The position numbers and the translations under genes are program-made. 64,000 nucleotides of DNA from Rhodanobacter sp. B04 (lineage in GTDB: Bacteria > Pseudomonadota > Gammaproteobacteria > Xanthomonadales > Rhodanobacteraceae): contig NZ_MUNV01000005.1 in assembly GCF_002001125.1 (NCBI RefSeq), forward strand, positions 62,001 through 126,000, read 5' to 3'. Every line of letters begins with the position of its first letter. Position 1 is the first letter of the stretch. Below the pieces are notes generated by a model. It had not been told where the DNA came from, ran no database searches, and saw only the letters and a program-made list of their open reading frames with translations. Shown here in pieces: positions 17,013 through 25,995 of the stretch.

Positions 17013-18467
17013 ATGAAGCAAGGGATCACGCTCTTGTCGTCCGGCACCCGATCCTCCCGACATGCGGCATCCCATGGCCGCGCTCATCGGCGGAACGCGC
17101 TTTTCTGCACGGCACTCATTTTCGGCGCCCTGCTGGCTGACGCGTTTGTCACTCATGCCGATGCACAAATAGGTATCGGGATCGCAGGGACAAACGGCAT
17201 CAACCCTCATCCGGTCACGTTGAACCTGCCACCCGTGCAGCCGCTGAGTGCCGTCGCACAATTGGGCAAGCTGCTGTTTTTCGATCGATCGCTCTCGGCC
17301 TCGGGGCGGCAAGCCTGTGCGTCGTGTCACAGCCCGGCATACGCCTACAACCCTCCGAACAAACTGATCGTCCAGCCGGGCGGTGCGGACCTCAAAAGCT
17401 TCGGCAACCGGCCACCTCCCTCGCTGGCTTATCTCTACCGGCAACAACCTTTCAGCATCGGCCCGGATACCGGGCCGGACGATGCGCCCGTCAATCTCAA
17501 TACCGTGGCGGCCTCGGCTGCCAGCGCACCCATGGCGCAAAAATCCGCCGGCACCACGCAACCGACCGCCATGGTTCCTCAGGGCGGATTGTTCTGGGAC
17601 GGTCGCGCCGACTCGCTGCAGCGACAGGCATTTCTCCCCGCGCTTGACCCGATCGAGATGGCCAACGGGAGTGTTGGCATGATCGCCAGCGAGCTCGCCC
17701 GCGCCAGTTATCGCCAAAGGTTCGTTCAGCTGTTCGGCCCAAGCATTTTCAACGATCCGGATCGGCTGGTTTCCGAGGCGATGTTCGCCCTTGTCCGCTA
17801 CCAGATCGAAGATCCATCCTTCCATGCCTTCACCAGCAAGTACGACGCCTGGCTGCAGGGCAAGGCGCGGCTCACCGCGGCCGAAGCGCATGGCCTGCAG
17901 CTGTTCAACGATCCGCAAAAAGGCAATTGTGCCGCCTGCCATTTGAGTCAGCCCGGCCGCGACGGCCTGCCGCCGCTGTTCACCGACTCCGAGTACGAAG
18001 CGCTGGGCGTGCCGCGCAACCCAGACCTGCCGCTCAACAAAGATCCGAAATTTTTCGACCTCGGCCTGTGCGGACCGATCCGCAAGGATCTGGCCCAACA
18101 GAAGCGATACTGTGGCATGTTCCTCACCCCGACCCTGCGCAACGTCGACCGCCGTGCGGTGTTCTTCCACAACGGCGTATACCACACGCTGCAGCAGGTG
18201 CTGAACTTCTACAACCTGCGCAGCGTGCGACCCGAAAAGATCTACCCGCACGATGCCGGCGGCAAGCTCACGCTGTACAACGACATACCTGAAGCACTGC
18301 AGGGCAACGTGGACGTCAAGGATGCTCCCTTCGATCTCAAGGTCGGCGCCCCACCTGCGCTGACGAACCTGGACATGCAGGACATCATCGCCTTCATCCA
18401 TACGCTCGATGACGGCTATGCACCGACGCCACAGCAGACTGGACACGCCGCCGCTGGCACCCTGTGA
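17013..18467 (+). CDS. Diheme cytochrome c peroxidase / MauG-like protein
   Basis: A 484-residue exported protein with two haem c motifs, CASCH (102-106) and CAACH (306-310), the layout of bacterial di-haem cytochrome c peroxidases and MauG relatives. A long basic N-region precedes a signal peptide ending near ADA-QI (about 51). It should use periplasmic peroxide or perform long-range protein oxidation. An unusual 13-codon open frame (16975-17016) overlaps the start as ATGA, and no good ribosome-binding site precedes the ATG, so translational coupling is possible. The assigned start is plausible but not certain. Confidence 0.86.
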   Translation: MKQGITLLSSGTRSSRHAASHGRAHRRNALFCTALIFGALLADAFVTHADAQIGIGIAGTNGINPHPVTLNLPPVQPLSAVAQLGKLLFFDRSLSASGRQACASCHSPAYAYNPPNKLIVQPGGADLKSFGNRPPPSLAYLYRQQPFSIGPDTGPDDAPVNLNTVAASAASAPMAQKSAGTTQPTAMVPQGGLFWDGRADSLQRQAFLPALDPIEMANGSVGMIASELARASYRQRFVQLFGPSIFNDPDRLVSEAMFALVRYQIEDPSFHAFTSKYDAWLQGKARLTAAEAHGLQLFNDPQKGNCAACHLSQPGRDGLPPLFTDSEYEALGVPRNPDLPLNKDPKFFDLGLCGPIRKDLAQQKRYCGMFLTPTLRNVDRRAVFFHNGVYHTLQQVLNFYNLRSVRPEKIYPHDAGGKLTLYNDIPEALQGNVDVKDAPFDLKVGAPPALTNLDMQDIIAFIHTLDDGYAPTPQQTGHAAAGTL

Positions 18468-18607
18468 CTTCGGCCTCTCGCGTGATCCAAACCGATCAGA
18501 GCCAGCCAGTTCCTAGGCCCCATGCGATTGCAGGTGGCTCTGACCGCTTCGCTTGGGGCGAGCGACCGGCACGAAGATCCGCACTGCGTGGTTCGCGAAG
18601 CCCACGC

Positions 18608-19729
18608 TCACTGCTTTCTCTGTTTCGGCAATGGAACTGCGGAAACAGGCATCGCCAAACGCCTGATTGCGGCATTGGCCTGCTCGACAATTTCGCCGTC
18701 GACCGCCGGATCCGCACGTAGCGCGCGCCAGGCACGCAATGCATCGACGCGCTGACCTGACGCTTCAAGCAGTTGCGCAAACACCGCCCGCATGGCGGGC
18801 TCGTCGAAGTCGAACTGCGCCAACGTCGCGGCCTGCTCGGCCGGTGGAGCAGCCTGCAACAGCGCAGCCGTGCGTTGCGGGTCACGGCCGAAATCGTAGT
18901 AGATGTCCTTCACGCTATCGCGCGTTTCCGAGTCGATCGGTTCACCATCGATGCGCATCGTGTTGACGAGCGCGAGCAACGCGGCATCCGCCGGTGTCGC
19001 ATGCTCGTTGCGCAGTGCGGCGATCTGCAAGCTCCTCACATAGGCCCGCGTGGGACCGCTGGCGGCACGGGCGTCGGTCAACGCATCGGCAAAGTGCCCG
19101 GACGCGGTCGTCAGGTCGCCGTGCTGCCAGAGAATCCAGTGGCCCCAGAAAGCATGGGCGTAGGCGTTATGGGTATCCGTAGCCAATGCACTCGCGTAGT
19201 CGCGCGCCGGGTCGACGCTGCTGCTGCCGTCGCGGCTCTTGAGGAACCGGGCCCAACCGAGATGGGCCAGAAGATCGGCGCGACGCTGGCCGGTGGCATC
19301 GGCAGCAGCGCGCTCAAGCACCGGAGCGACGGGATCGACGATGTCCGAAAAGGCGTGCCCCGGACCTGGCCGGGCGTCGCGCAACCACTGCATCGCGACG
19401 TCCTCCTGCTGCGCCTGCAGCGCCTTGCGACGCCGATCGATGGCCCACAGCGAGGATTCCAGCGGACCTGCCTCGCTGGTCAACTCGATGGCTTGTCCAA
19501 GGCCGGCCCAGGCTGCCGCGGGTTCGTCACGTTCGGACTGGATCTGCGCCAAACGCGCCAAATCGTCGACACGCGCCATGCGCTCCTTGGCATCGTGCAC
19601 GAGCTTGACCGCCTGAAACAACCCCAGCAGAAGCGACACGATCACGCCGATGCCGGCGACGCGTTTGATGATGCGTTCGAACGAGGACGGCGGCGGAGCC
19701 GCGGCCTCTGTGCTGCGATTGCGCTTCAT
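18608..19729 (-). CDS. Single-pass membrane protein with TPR-like helical repeats
   Basis: A 373-residue protein starting at 19729, where GGGAGG lies six bases upstream. One transmembrane segment (about residues 27-45, GVIVSLLLGLFQAVKL) follows a short basic N-terminus. The rest is Ala-rich amphipathic helices with TPR-like spacing (for example AYAHAFWGHWILWQHGDLTTASGHFADAL). It is probably anchored in the inner membrane with a helical scaffold outside or inside. I do not recognise a specific function. Neighbours do not define a pathway. Confidence 0.7.
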   Translation of the reverse strand: MKRNRSTEAAAPPPSSFERIIKRVAGIGVIVSLLLGLFQAVKLVHDAKERMARVDDLARLAQIQSERDEPAAAWAGLGQAIELTSEAGPLESSLWAIDRRRKALQAQQEDVAMQWLRDARPGPGHAFSDIVDPVAPVLERAAADATGQRRADLLAHLGWARFLKSRDGSSSVDPARDYASALATDTHNAYAHAFWGHWILWQHGDLTTASGHFADALTDARAASGPTRAYVRSLQIAALRNEHATPADAALLALVNTMRIDGEPIDSETRDSVKDIYYDFGRDPQRTAALLQAAPPAEQAATLAQFDFDEPAMRAVFAQLLEASGQRVDALRAWRALRADPAVDGEIVEQANAAIRRLAMPVSAVPLPKQRKQ

Positions 19730-20127
19730 CTCGGACCTCCCGCTGCAGTGTCGCGCTTTGGGCGGCAGCTGCAAAGCGGAAATTCGATTCTCTGAATCGC
19801 GGCAGGATGCATGATCAGGGAAGAAGCTCCGGAGCAGTTCGCTTCTGCCTGCGACGAATAATGCCCGGCAAGCACCAAGCGGGGTGGCATTCTCTGTTAC
19901 TCCGGGCATCCTGCCCTCCGCCCTTCGGGTCAGCTTCGCCGTTCGCACCGCTCCTGCGGCGCAGTGGTTACTGCGGCCACACAAGGGAAAAGTAACTCGG
20001 GCGCCAAAGGCGCACGAAAGCTCTTGGCGGTGAGCTCCAATGCAACGGTGAGCCTGGAGCTGAAGGCACTGGACCCCAGCCTACGCTGGGGTGACGCGAG
20101 GCTGGATTCCTGCGAGTGCCTTGTCGC
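19730..20127. other. Gene-free strip with dispersed-repeat character
   Basis: About 400 bases without a credible gene. The segment around 19960-20035 has the GTTACT...AGTAAC dyad (19967-19972 and 19991-19996) followed by CGGGCGCCAAAGGCGCACGAAAG. This resembles a short intergenic element I know from Xanthomonadales genomes, often mis-translated as a protein N-terminus. A hairpin repeat at 20073-20092 follows. Repeat status needs a genome-wide match to confirm. Confidence 0.5.
20073..20092. repeat. REP-like hairpin (ACCCCAGC-ctac-GCTGGGGT)
   Basis: A perfect 8-bp palindromic stem with a four-base loop, followed by GACG. It has the size and loop type of bacterial REP elements. It shares the stem-loop plan and trailing TGAC with the copy at 23138-23157, with stem bases covarying. 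A decayed relative is at 21083-21102. Confidence 0.6.
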
Positions 20128-20934
20128 TTATGTCCCGGCGAACAAGGCCTGGATTCGGGCGTACGGCATGGCGCCTTTGGCCAGCGACTCGGAGCGCCCA
20201 CTATCCAGAAAATCCCGCGCCAGTGTTTCCGCCTGTCCCCACAGCATCTGCGAAATGCCGGAGCCCGCGCTGAAGCGCCGCACGCCGAGCTGACCCAGCT
20301 CGTCCACCGGCATCAGACCCGGCCACGCCATCACGTTGAGCGGCAAGCCTGTCCCCGCCACGATGGCCTGGATCTCCGCCGGTTCGTGCAGGCCGGGAAC
20401 GAACAAGCCATCGGCGCCGGCCACGCGATAGATCGCGCTGCGTGACAGCACCTCATCGACCCGCCGCGAGGCATCGGCCAGGTTGGCCAGGTACACGTCG
20501 GTGCGTGCATTCACGAAGATGTCCGAACCGACCTTTGCGGCGGTGTTCTTGATCGCTTCGATTTTCGCGGCAAGCACGGCTGGCGCGTGGGCGCCATCCT
20601 CGATATTGATGCCGGCGACGCCGACATCGAGCAGTCGCCGGATCGTCTCGCCCACTGTCGCTGCGTCATCGGCGTAGCCGTTTTCCATGTCGACCGACAA
20701 CGGCACCGTGAGGACGCGCGCGATGCCGGCAACAGCATGGATCGCGGCGTCCACCGGCAGTTTTCCACCGTCCGCATGGCCAAGCGCCCAGGCCATGCCC
20801 GCGCTGGTGGTGGCGATGGCCGCGGCGCCCAGGCTTTCGAACAACCTGGCACTGCCGGCGTCCCAGGCATTGGGCAGCCGCAGCGGCTGCGGACCACGAT
20901 GCAATTGACGGAAGATGGCTGCGTTCGCTGACAT
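20128..20934 (-). CDS. Isocitrate lyase/PEP mutase superfamily protein
   Basis: A 268-residue TIM-barrel protein starting at 20934 (GGAG six bases upstream). It has the superfamily markers PNAWDAGSA (21-29), Asp82 and Glu84 in VDMENGYADD for metal and oxyanion binding, and IFVNARTD. The flexible catalytic loop with KKCG/KRCG of isocitrate lyase is absent, which fits the oxaloacetate decarboxylase or phosphonomutase-like subgroup. It acts on a 2-oxo-acid or carboxyphosphonate-like substrate that cannot be specified. Longer in-frame sequence reaches into repeat DNA and was not used. Confidence 0.82.
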   Translation of the reverse strand: MSANAAIFRQLHRGPQPLRLPNAWDAGSARLFESLGAAAIATTSAGMAWALGHADGGKLPVDAAIHAVAGIARVLTVPLSVDMENGYADDAATVGETIRRLLDVGVAGINIEDGAHAPAVLAAKIEAIKNTAAKVGSDIFVNARTDVYLANLADASRRVDEVLSRSAIYRVAGADGLFVPGLHEPAEIQAIVAGTGLPLNVMAWPGLMPVDELGQLGVRRFSAGSGISQMLWGQAETLARDFLDSGRSESLAKGAMPYARIQALFAGT

Positions 20935-21146
20935 GTCGAGCTCCGATGCATCGCCGATGTGGAACGCACATTCTGCTCGAAGTTTTATCCAGGCAACAGG
21001 CACGCCCTTGCAACGGTTCGCCGTGATGCCGCACAGCGCATGCGTGCGGAAGGGAGCAGACCTGTATGAGCTGAGGGCACTGGACTCAGCCTGTGCTGGG
21101 GTGCCGGATGGGTGAGATTTTCGCGAGTACCACTCCTCTCCCCCAG

Positions 21147-21169
21147 CCCTCTCCCTCAAGGGGAGAGGG
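21147..21169. repeat. Intergenic hairpin repeat (CCCTCTCCC type)
   Basis: A perfect 9-bp stem with a five-base loop. A closely similar element, CCTCTCCCC-ggc-GGGGAGAGG, occurs at 59994-60014. This marks a small dispersed repeat family, in addition to the REP-like set. Confidence 0.55.
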
Positions 21170-21180
21170 ATAAAAGAAAA

Positions 21181-21200
21181 AGCCCGCCGGATGGCGGGCT
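21181..21200 (-). terminator. Rho-independent terminator of htpG
   Basis: Read on the minus strand, AGCCCGCC and GGCGGGCT pair around a short loop and run into TTTTTCTTTTA. It starts 28 bases after the htpG stop. Confidence 0.85.
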
Positions 21201-21227
21201 CTTCATTTCAGCAAGGCGCGACGCGCC

Positions 21228-23096
21228 CTAGCCCAGCAACACTCGATTCATCCGCTGCACAAACGCCGACGGATCCGGCAACTGCGCGCCCGCTGCAATC
21301 TCCGCCTGCTCCAGCAGCAGCGTCGCCAGATCCTTCGCCTTCGCCTCGTCGGCTTCCGCTTCGACCCGCTTCAGCAAGGCATGCTGCGGATTGATCTCCA
21401 GCGTCGGCTTGTTGTCCGGCATGTCGTGGCCGGCTTCGCGCAGCAGGCGCGCGAGATGCGGAGCCATCTCGTAGTCGGCAAGCGCCAGGCACGACGGTGA
21501 ATCGGTGAGGCGGGCGGAGACGCGCACGTCGCCGACGCGGTCGCCGAGCAGGCCCTTGAGTTTCTTGACCAGCGGCTCGGCTTCCTTCGCGGATTCCTCC
21601 TGCTTCTTCTTGTCGGCCTCGTCCAGCGGCAGTTCGCCCTTGGCGACGTTCTGCAGTTTCTTGCCGCCGTATTCGCTCAAGGAGCCGAGCATCCATTCGT
21701 CGATGCGGTCGGACATCAGCAGCACCTCGATGCCCTTGGCCTTGAACGCTTCCAGCTGCGGGCTGCCCAGTGCGGCGGCGTAGCTGTCGGCGGTGATGAA
21801 CCAGATCGTGTCCTGGCCCACCGGCATGCGGCCGATGTAGTCGTCGAACGAGACGGTCTGCGCGCTGCCCTCGCCTTTCGTGGAGGCGAAGCGCAGCAGC
21901 TTGGCGATGCGCTCGCGGTTGTTGGCGTCTTCGCTGATGCCTTCCTTGAGCGTGTTGCCGAACGCCTTGTAGAAGGTGGCGAACTTCTCCGGCTCGTCCT
22001 TGGCCAGCTTCTCGATCAGGTCGAGCACGCGCTTCACGCAGGCGGACTTGATGCGCTCGAGCTGGCGGTTCTGCTGCAGGATCTCGCGGCTCACGTTGAG
22101 CGGCAGGTCGTCCGCGTCGACCACGCCGCGCACGAAGCGCAGGTAGTTCGGCAGCAGCTCCTCGGCCGCGTCCATGATGAAGACGCGCTTGATGTAGAGC
22201 TTCAGCCCCTTGCGCTCGTCGCGGCCGCCCATCATCAGGTCGAACGGCGGCTGCGACGGGATGTACAGCAAGGTGGTGAAGCTCTGGCTGCCCTCGACGC
22301 GGTTGTGCGTCCATGCCAGCGCATCATTGAAATCGTGGCCGAGCGACTTGTAGAAGCTTTGGTAGTCCGCGTCGCTGATCTCCGACTTCGGCTTGGTCCA
22401 CAGCGCCGAGGCGGCATTGATGGTCTCGAATTCGTCGGTCGGCTTGCCGTCCTTCTCGGTCGGCATGCGGATCGGGAAGGCGACGTGGTCGGAGTACTTG
22501 GTGATCAGCGAACGCAGCTGCCAGCGCTTGAGGAACTCGTCCTCGTCGGCCTTCAGGTGCAGGATGACGGACGTACCGCGCTCGGCCTGCTCGACCTGCT
22601 CCAGCGAATACTCGCCCTTGCCGTCGCTCTCCCATTTCACGCCATCGCTCGCCGGCGCACCGGCGCGGCGGCTGAGCACGGTGACCTTGTCGGCGACCAC
22701 GAAGGCGGAATAGAAGCCCACGCCGAACTGGCCGATCAGCCGCGCGTCGGCCTTCTGCTCGCCCGACATCGCCTCCAGAAAGCGCTTGGTGCCGGAACTG
22801 GCGATGGTGCCGATGTTCGCCACCACCTCGTCGCGGTTCATGCCGACGCCGTTGTCGCGGATGGTGACGGTGCGCGCCTGCGGATCCCAGCTCACATCGA
22901 TGTGCAGCTCGCTGTCGCCGGCCATCAGCTCGGGCTTGGCGATCGACTCGAAGCGCAGCTTGTCGCAGGCGTCGGAGGCGTTGGAGATCAGCTCGCGCAG
23001 GAAGATCTCCTTGTGCGAGTACAACGAATGGGTGACCAGGTGCAGCACCTGGGCGACTTCGGCTTCGAATTTGCGGGTTTCGGCGGGTGCGGTCAT
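21228..23096 (-). CDS. htpG: Molecular chaperone HtpG (Hsp90)
   Basis: A 622-residue Hsp90 family chaperone. The N-terminal ATPase has the GHKL motifs (ELISNASDACDKLR; DNGVGM; GTIASSGTKRFL; GQFGVGFYSAF). The middle domain carries the catalytic-loop arginine region NVSREILQQNR, and the C-terminal dimerisation domain ends in MNRVLLG. It is cytosolic and ATP dependent. The ATG at 23096 (MTAPAETRKFEAEV) is preferred because Hsp90 homology starts right after it. It has its own terminator. The heat-shock protease htpX is the next gene upstream on the same strand. Confidence 0.97.
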   Translation of the reverse strand: MTAPAETRKFEAEVAQVLHLVTHSLYSHKEIFLRELISNASDACDKLRFESIAKPELMAGDSELHIDVSWDPQARTVTIRDNGVGMNRDEVVANIGTIASSGTKRFLEAMSGEQKADARLIGQFGVGFYSAFVVADKVTVLSRRAGAPASDGVKWESDGKGEYSLEQVEQAERGTSVILHLKADEDEFLKRWQLRSLITKYSDHVAFPIRMPTEKDGKPTDEFETINAASALWTKPKSEISDADYQSFYKSLGHDFNDALAWTHNRVEGSQSFTTLLYIPSQPPFDLMMGGRDERKGLKLYIKRVFIMDAAEELLPNYLRFVRGVVDADDLPLNVSREILQQNRQLERIKSACVKRVLDLIEKLAKDEPEKFATFYKAFGNTLKEGISEDANNRERIAKLLRFASTKGEGSAQTVSFDDYIGRMPVGQDTIWFITADSYAAALGSPQLEAFKAKGIEVLLMSDRIDEWMLGSLSEYGGKKLQNVAKGELPLDEADKKKQEESAKEAEPLVKKLKGLLGDRVGDVRVSARLTDSPSCLALADYEMAPHLARLLREAGHDMPDNKPTLEINPQHALLKRVEAEADEAKAKDLATLLLEQAEIAAGAQLPDPSAFVQRMNRVLLG

Positions 23097-23137
23097 GGGC
23101 GGGTGTTCCGTTTGATGCGTGGATGTTTTGGATCGTG

Positions 23138-23157
23138 ATTCCGGCGCAGGCCGGAAT
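23138..23157. repeat. REP-like hairpin (ATTCCGGC-gcag-GCCGGAAT)
   Basis: A perfect 8-bp stem, four-base loop and trailing GAC, located between htpX and htpG. It has the same architecture as 20073-20092 but different stem bases. REP-type elements of this look are common between Xanthomonadales genes. Confidence 0.6.
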
Positions 23158-23189
23158 GACAAATGGGAAAGTTTACGGTGCCGCCGTGG

Positions 23190-24080
23190 TTATGCGGCGC
23201 TCTGCAGCGCAGCGATGCGCTCTTCCAGCGGCGGATGACTCATGAACAGTTTCCGGAAGCCATCGGCCAGTGGGCCGGAAATGCCGAATGCGGCGATGGT
23301 GTTGGGCAAGGTGCTTTCGCCATGGTTGGCCTGCAGCCGTTGCAGCGCCGAGATCATCGCGCCGCGACCGGCGAACCTGGCGCCCGCCGCATCGGCGCGG
23401 AACTCGCGCCAGCGCGAGAACGCGGCGACGATCATCGAAGCGAACAGGCCGAATACCACCTGCAGCACCATCACCACCACGAAGTAGCCGATGCCGCTGC
23501 CGCCGCGGTTGTCGCGACCACCGGAAAGCCAGCTGTCGACCAGCCGGCCCACGATGCGCGCAGCCAGGATAACCAGCGTGTTCAACACGCCCTGGATCAG
23601 GGTCAGCGTCACCATGTCGCCGTTGGCCACATGACCGATCTCGTGACCGAGCACGGCAGTGACCTGCTCGCGGTCCATCTGTTGCAGCAGGCCTGAGCTG
23701 ACCGCGACCAGCGAACTGTTCCTGGTCATGCCGGTGGCGAACGCGTTCATCTCCGGCGCCTCGTAGATCGCCACCTCGGGCATGCCGATGCCTGCGTTCT
23801 GCGCGTGGCGACGCACGGTGTCGACCAGCCAGCGCTCGGTCTCGTTCTGCGGCTGCTCGATCACCCGCGCACCGGTGGACCACTTGGCGATCGTCTTGGA
23901 CATCGCCAGCGAGATGAAGGCGCCGCCCATGCCGAACACGGCGGCGTAGGCCAGCAGGCCACCCATGCCGCCGTAGCCGCGGGCCGCGGCCATCTGGTCG
24001 ATGCCGAACAGGTGGCAGACGATGCTCAGCAGGAGCAGGACGGCGAGGTTGGTACCGATGAACAATGCGATGCGACGCAT
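23190..24080 (-). CDS. htpX: Membrane zinc protease HtpX
   Basis: A 296-residue M48B protease. It has two N-terminal transmembrane segments (about 6-27 and 42-62), the zinc motif HEIGH (146-150), a pair of later hydrophobic segments (about 160-180 and 195-222), and the third zinc ligand Glu226 in REFRADAAGA. It degrades misfolded inner membrane proteins, with its active site facing the cytosol, in concert with FtsH. The ATG at 24080 (MRRIALFIGTN) matches the conserved family N-terminus. It lies upstream of htpG on the same strand, both stress genes. Confidence 0.96.
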   Translation of the reverse strand: MRRIALFIGTNLAVLLLLSIVCHLFGIDQMAAARGYGGMGGLLAYAAVFGMGGAFISLAMSKTIAKWSTGARVIEQPQNETERWLVDTVRRHAQNAGIGMPEVAIYEAPEMNAFATGMTRNSSLVAVSSGLLQQMDREQVTAVLGHEIGHVANGDMVTLTLIQGVLNTLVILAARIVGRLVDSWLSGGRDNRGGSGIGYFVVVMVLQVVFGLFASMIVAAFSRWREFRADAAGARFAGRGAMISALQRLQANHGESTLPNTIAAFGISGPLADGFRKLFMSHPPLEERIAALQSAA

Positions 24081-24209
24081 GGCTGTCTCTCTATGGCAGT
24101 CATGAAGGGGAAACGCGCTTGGCGCGTGCACAAAAATTCGGGGCGCACAGGCCACGTTTCAAGGGCCTACCGCCCCTGACATGCGCGTCGCGTGCCCTAA
24201 AATACCCGC

Positions 24210-25076
24210 ATGACCTATCGCGGCCGCTTCGCCCCGTCGCCCACCGGGCTCCTGCATTTCGGCTCGCTGGTGGCCGCCGTGGGCAGCTGGCTATGTGCGC
24301 GGCATGCCGGCGGCCAGTGGCTGCTGCGGATGGAGGACATCGACCCGCCGCGCGAGGTCGCCGGTTCGGCGGCCAGCATTCTCGTGGCGCTGCCGGCGTT
24401 CGGGCTGGTGACCGATGCGCCGCCGCTGTTCCAGTCGCAACGCGTGGCCGCCTACGACGCGGCATTCGAACAGCTGCGCGCGGCGGACCAGGTGTTTCCC
24501 TGCTGGTGCAGCCGCAGCGACCTGGCCGGCACGGACGGCATGCATCGCAACGGCCGCTGCATCGCCCTCGCCGCCCCGGATCGCCCGCCGGCGTGGCGGC
24601 TGCGTGTGCCGGATGTCGAGGTGGCGTTCGACGATGCGTTGCAGGGCCCGCAACGGCAGAACCTGCGCGAGAGCGCGGGCGACTTCGTGATCAAGCGGGT
24701 CGAAGGGTTCTATTCCTACCAGCTGGCCTGCGTGGTGGACGATGCCTTCCAGGGCATCACCGAGGTGGTGCGTGGCAGCGACCTGCTCGACTCCACCGCG
24801 CGGCAGATCTGGCTGCAGCGCTGCCTGGGCCTGCCGACGCCGCGCTACCGGCATCTGCCGCTGGCGCTGGATGCGCAGGGCCACAAGCTGTCCAAATCCG
24901 GCCAGGCCGGCCCGGTCGACCCTGCCGATCCCCTGCCGGCACTGCGAAAGGCGTTGGCGTTTCTGTCCGTGCCGCTGCCTGGGGACACGCTGCTCGTGCC
25001 GGATCTGCTGGTTCATGCACTGGCTCATTTCGATCCGGCGCTTTTGCCGCAATGCAGCGGTCACTCTGTCGCCTGA
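24210..25076 (+). CDS. gluQ: Glutamyl-Q tRNA(Asp) synthetase
   Basis: A 288-residue truncated GluRS-like enzyme that transfers glutamate onto queuosine in the tRNA(Asp) anticodon. It has the RFAPSPTGLLHFGSL class I signature (6-20), a zinc-site CWC (98-100) with later Cys near 117, and KLSKS near 230. It lacks the anticodon-binding domain of full GluRS. It is frequently near dksA in gammaproteobacteria; dksA is not here. The gene starts 29 bases into the spacer after a short divergent region with htpX. Confidence 0.93.
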   Translation: MTYRGRFAPSPTGLLHFGSLVAAVGSWLCARHAGGQWLLRMEDIDPPREVAGSAASILVALPAFGLVTDAPPLFQSQRVAAYDAAFEQLRAADQVFPCWCSRSDLAGTDGMHRNGRCIALAAPDRPPAWRLRVPDVEVAFDDALQGPQRQNLRESAGDFVIKRVEGFYSYQLACVVDDAFQGITEVVRGSDLLDSTARQIWLQRCLGLPTPRYRHLPLALDAQGHKLSKSGQAGPVDPADPLPALRKALAFLSVPLPGDTLLVPDLLVHALAHFDPALLPQCSGHSVA

Positions 25077-25187
25077 AACGCTATAAAGAAGGGGCGAACC
25101 GGCGTTCATGGCATCGGATTGCAGCAATGCCCTGCCATGATCCGGGATCCCATCGCCCACGGCTTTACCTCACAGGAGATCATGGAC

Positions 25188-25928
25188 ATGACACAGCGCA
25201 CGGCATTGGTCACAGGCGGCACCGGCGGCATCGGCAGCGCGATCATCCGCTACCTCGCCGGTCAGGGGCACCGGGTCGCCACCAACTACCGTGACCAGGC
25301 CAAGGCCGAGGCATGGCATGGCGAGATGGCGAAGGACGGAATCGAGGTGTGCATGGTGCAAGGCGACGTCACCGACCCGACCGCCTGCGACGCAATGATC
25401 CGTGCCATCGAGGAAAAATGCGGCCCGATCGACATCCTGGTCAACAATGCCGGCATCACCCGCGACAGCACTTTCCACAAGATGAACTACCAGCAGTGGA
25501 CGGACGTGATCAGCACCAACTTGAACGCCTGCTTCAACGTCACCCGCCCGGTGATCGACGGCATGCGCGCGCGCAAGTGGGGCCGCATCGTGCAGATCAG
25601 CTCGATCAACGGCCAGAAGGGCCAGTACGGCCAGGCCAACTACGCCGCGGCGAAGGCCGGCATGCACGGTTTCACCATCTCGCTGGCGCAGGAGAACGCG
25701 AAGTTCGGCATCACCGTGAACACCGTTTCACCCGGCTACGTCGGCACCGACATGGTGATGGCCGTGCCCGAAGAGGTGCGCGAGAAGATCGTGGCGCAGA
25801 TCCCGGTAGGACGTCTCGGCCGACCGGAAGAAATCGCCCATGCCGTGGCGTTCTTTACCGGCGACCAGGCCAGCTGGATCACCGGGGCGAACCTGGCGAT
25901 CAACGGCGGGCATTACATGGGTTGGTGA
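25188..25928 (+). CDS. phaB: Acetoacetyl-CoA reductase (PhaB-type short-chain dehydrogenase)
   Basis: A 246-residue SDR that reduces acetoacetyl-CoA to (R)-3-hydroxybutyryl-CoA with NADPH for polyhydroxyalkanoate synthesis. It has the cofactor motif TGGTGGIG (9-16), NNAG (86-89) and the catalytic Ser139/Tyr152/Lys156 (SSINGQKGQYGQANYAAAK). The end NGGHYMGW is typical of PhaB. The ATG at 25188 (MTQRTALVTGG) matches PhaB N-termini and has AGGAG nine bases upstream; an ATG two codons earlier is possible. No phaA or phaC is adjacent. Confidence 0.92.
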   Translation: MTQRTALVTGGTGGIGSAIIRYLAGQGHRVATNYRDQAKAEAWHGEMAKDGIEVCMVQGDVTDPTACDAMIRAIEEKCGPIDILVNNAGITRDSTFHKMNYQQWTDVISTNLNACFNVTRPVIDGMRARKWGRIVQISSINGQKGQYGQANYAAAKAGMHGFTISLAQENAKFGITVNTVSPGYVGTDMVMAVPEEVREKIVAQIPVGRLGRPEEIAHAVAFFTGDQASWITGANLAINGGHYMGW

Positions 25929-25995
25929 TCGAACAGCCGGAGTGGGTGGAGAGGAGTGAGAAAAGAAGAGAGGAAGCCCGGCTCTTACTCGCTTC

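Larger units (their letters stand above)
20935..21227. other. Intergenic strip with degenerate hairpin repeats
   Basis: This 293-base spacer separates two minus-strand genes. It contains a decayed REP-like copy (GACTCAGC-ctgt-GCTGGGGT, 21083-21102), a 9-bp hairpin CCCTCTCCC-tcaag-GGGAGAGGG (21147-21169), and the htpG terminator at 21181-21200. No gene is seen. Confidence 0.55.
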
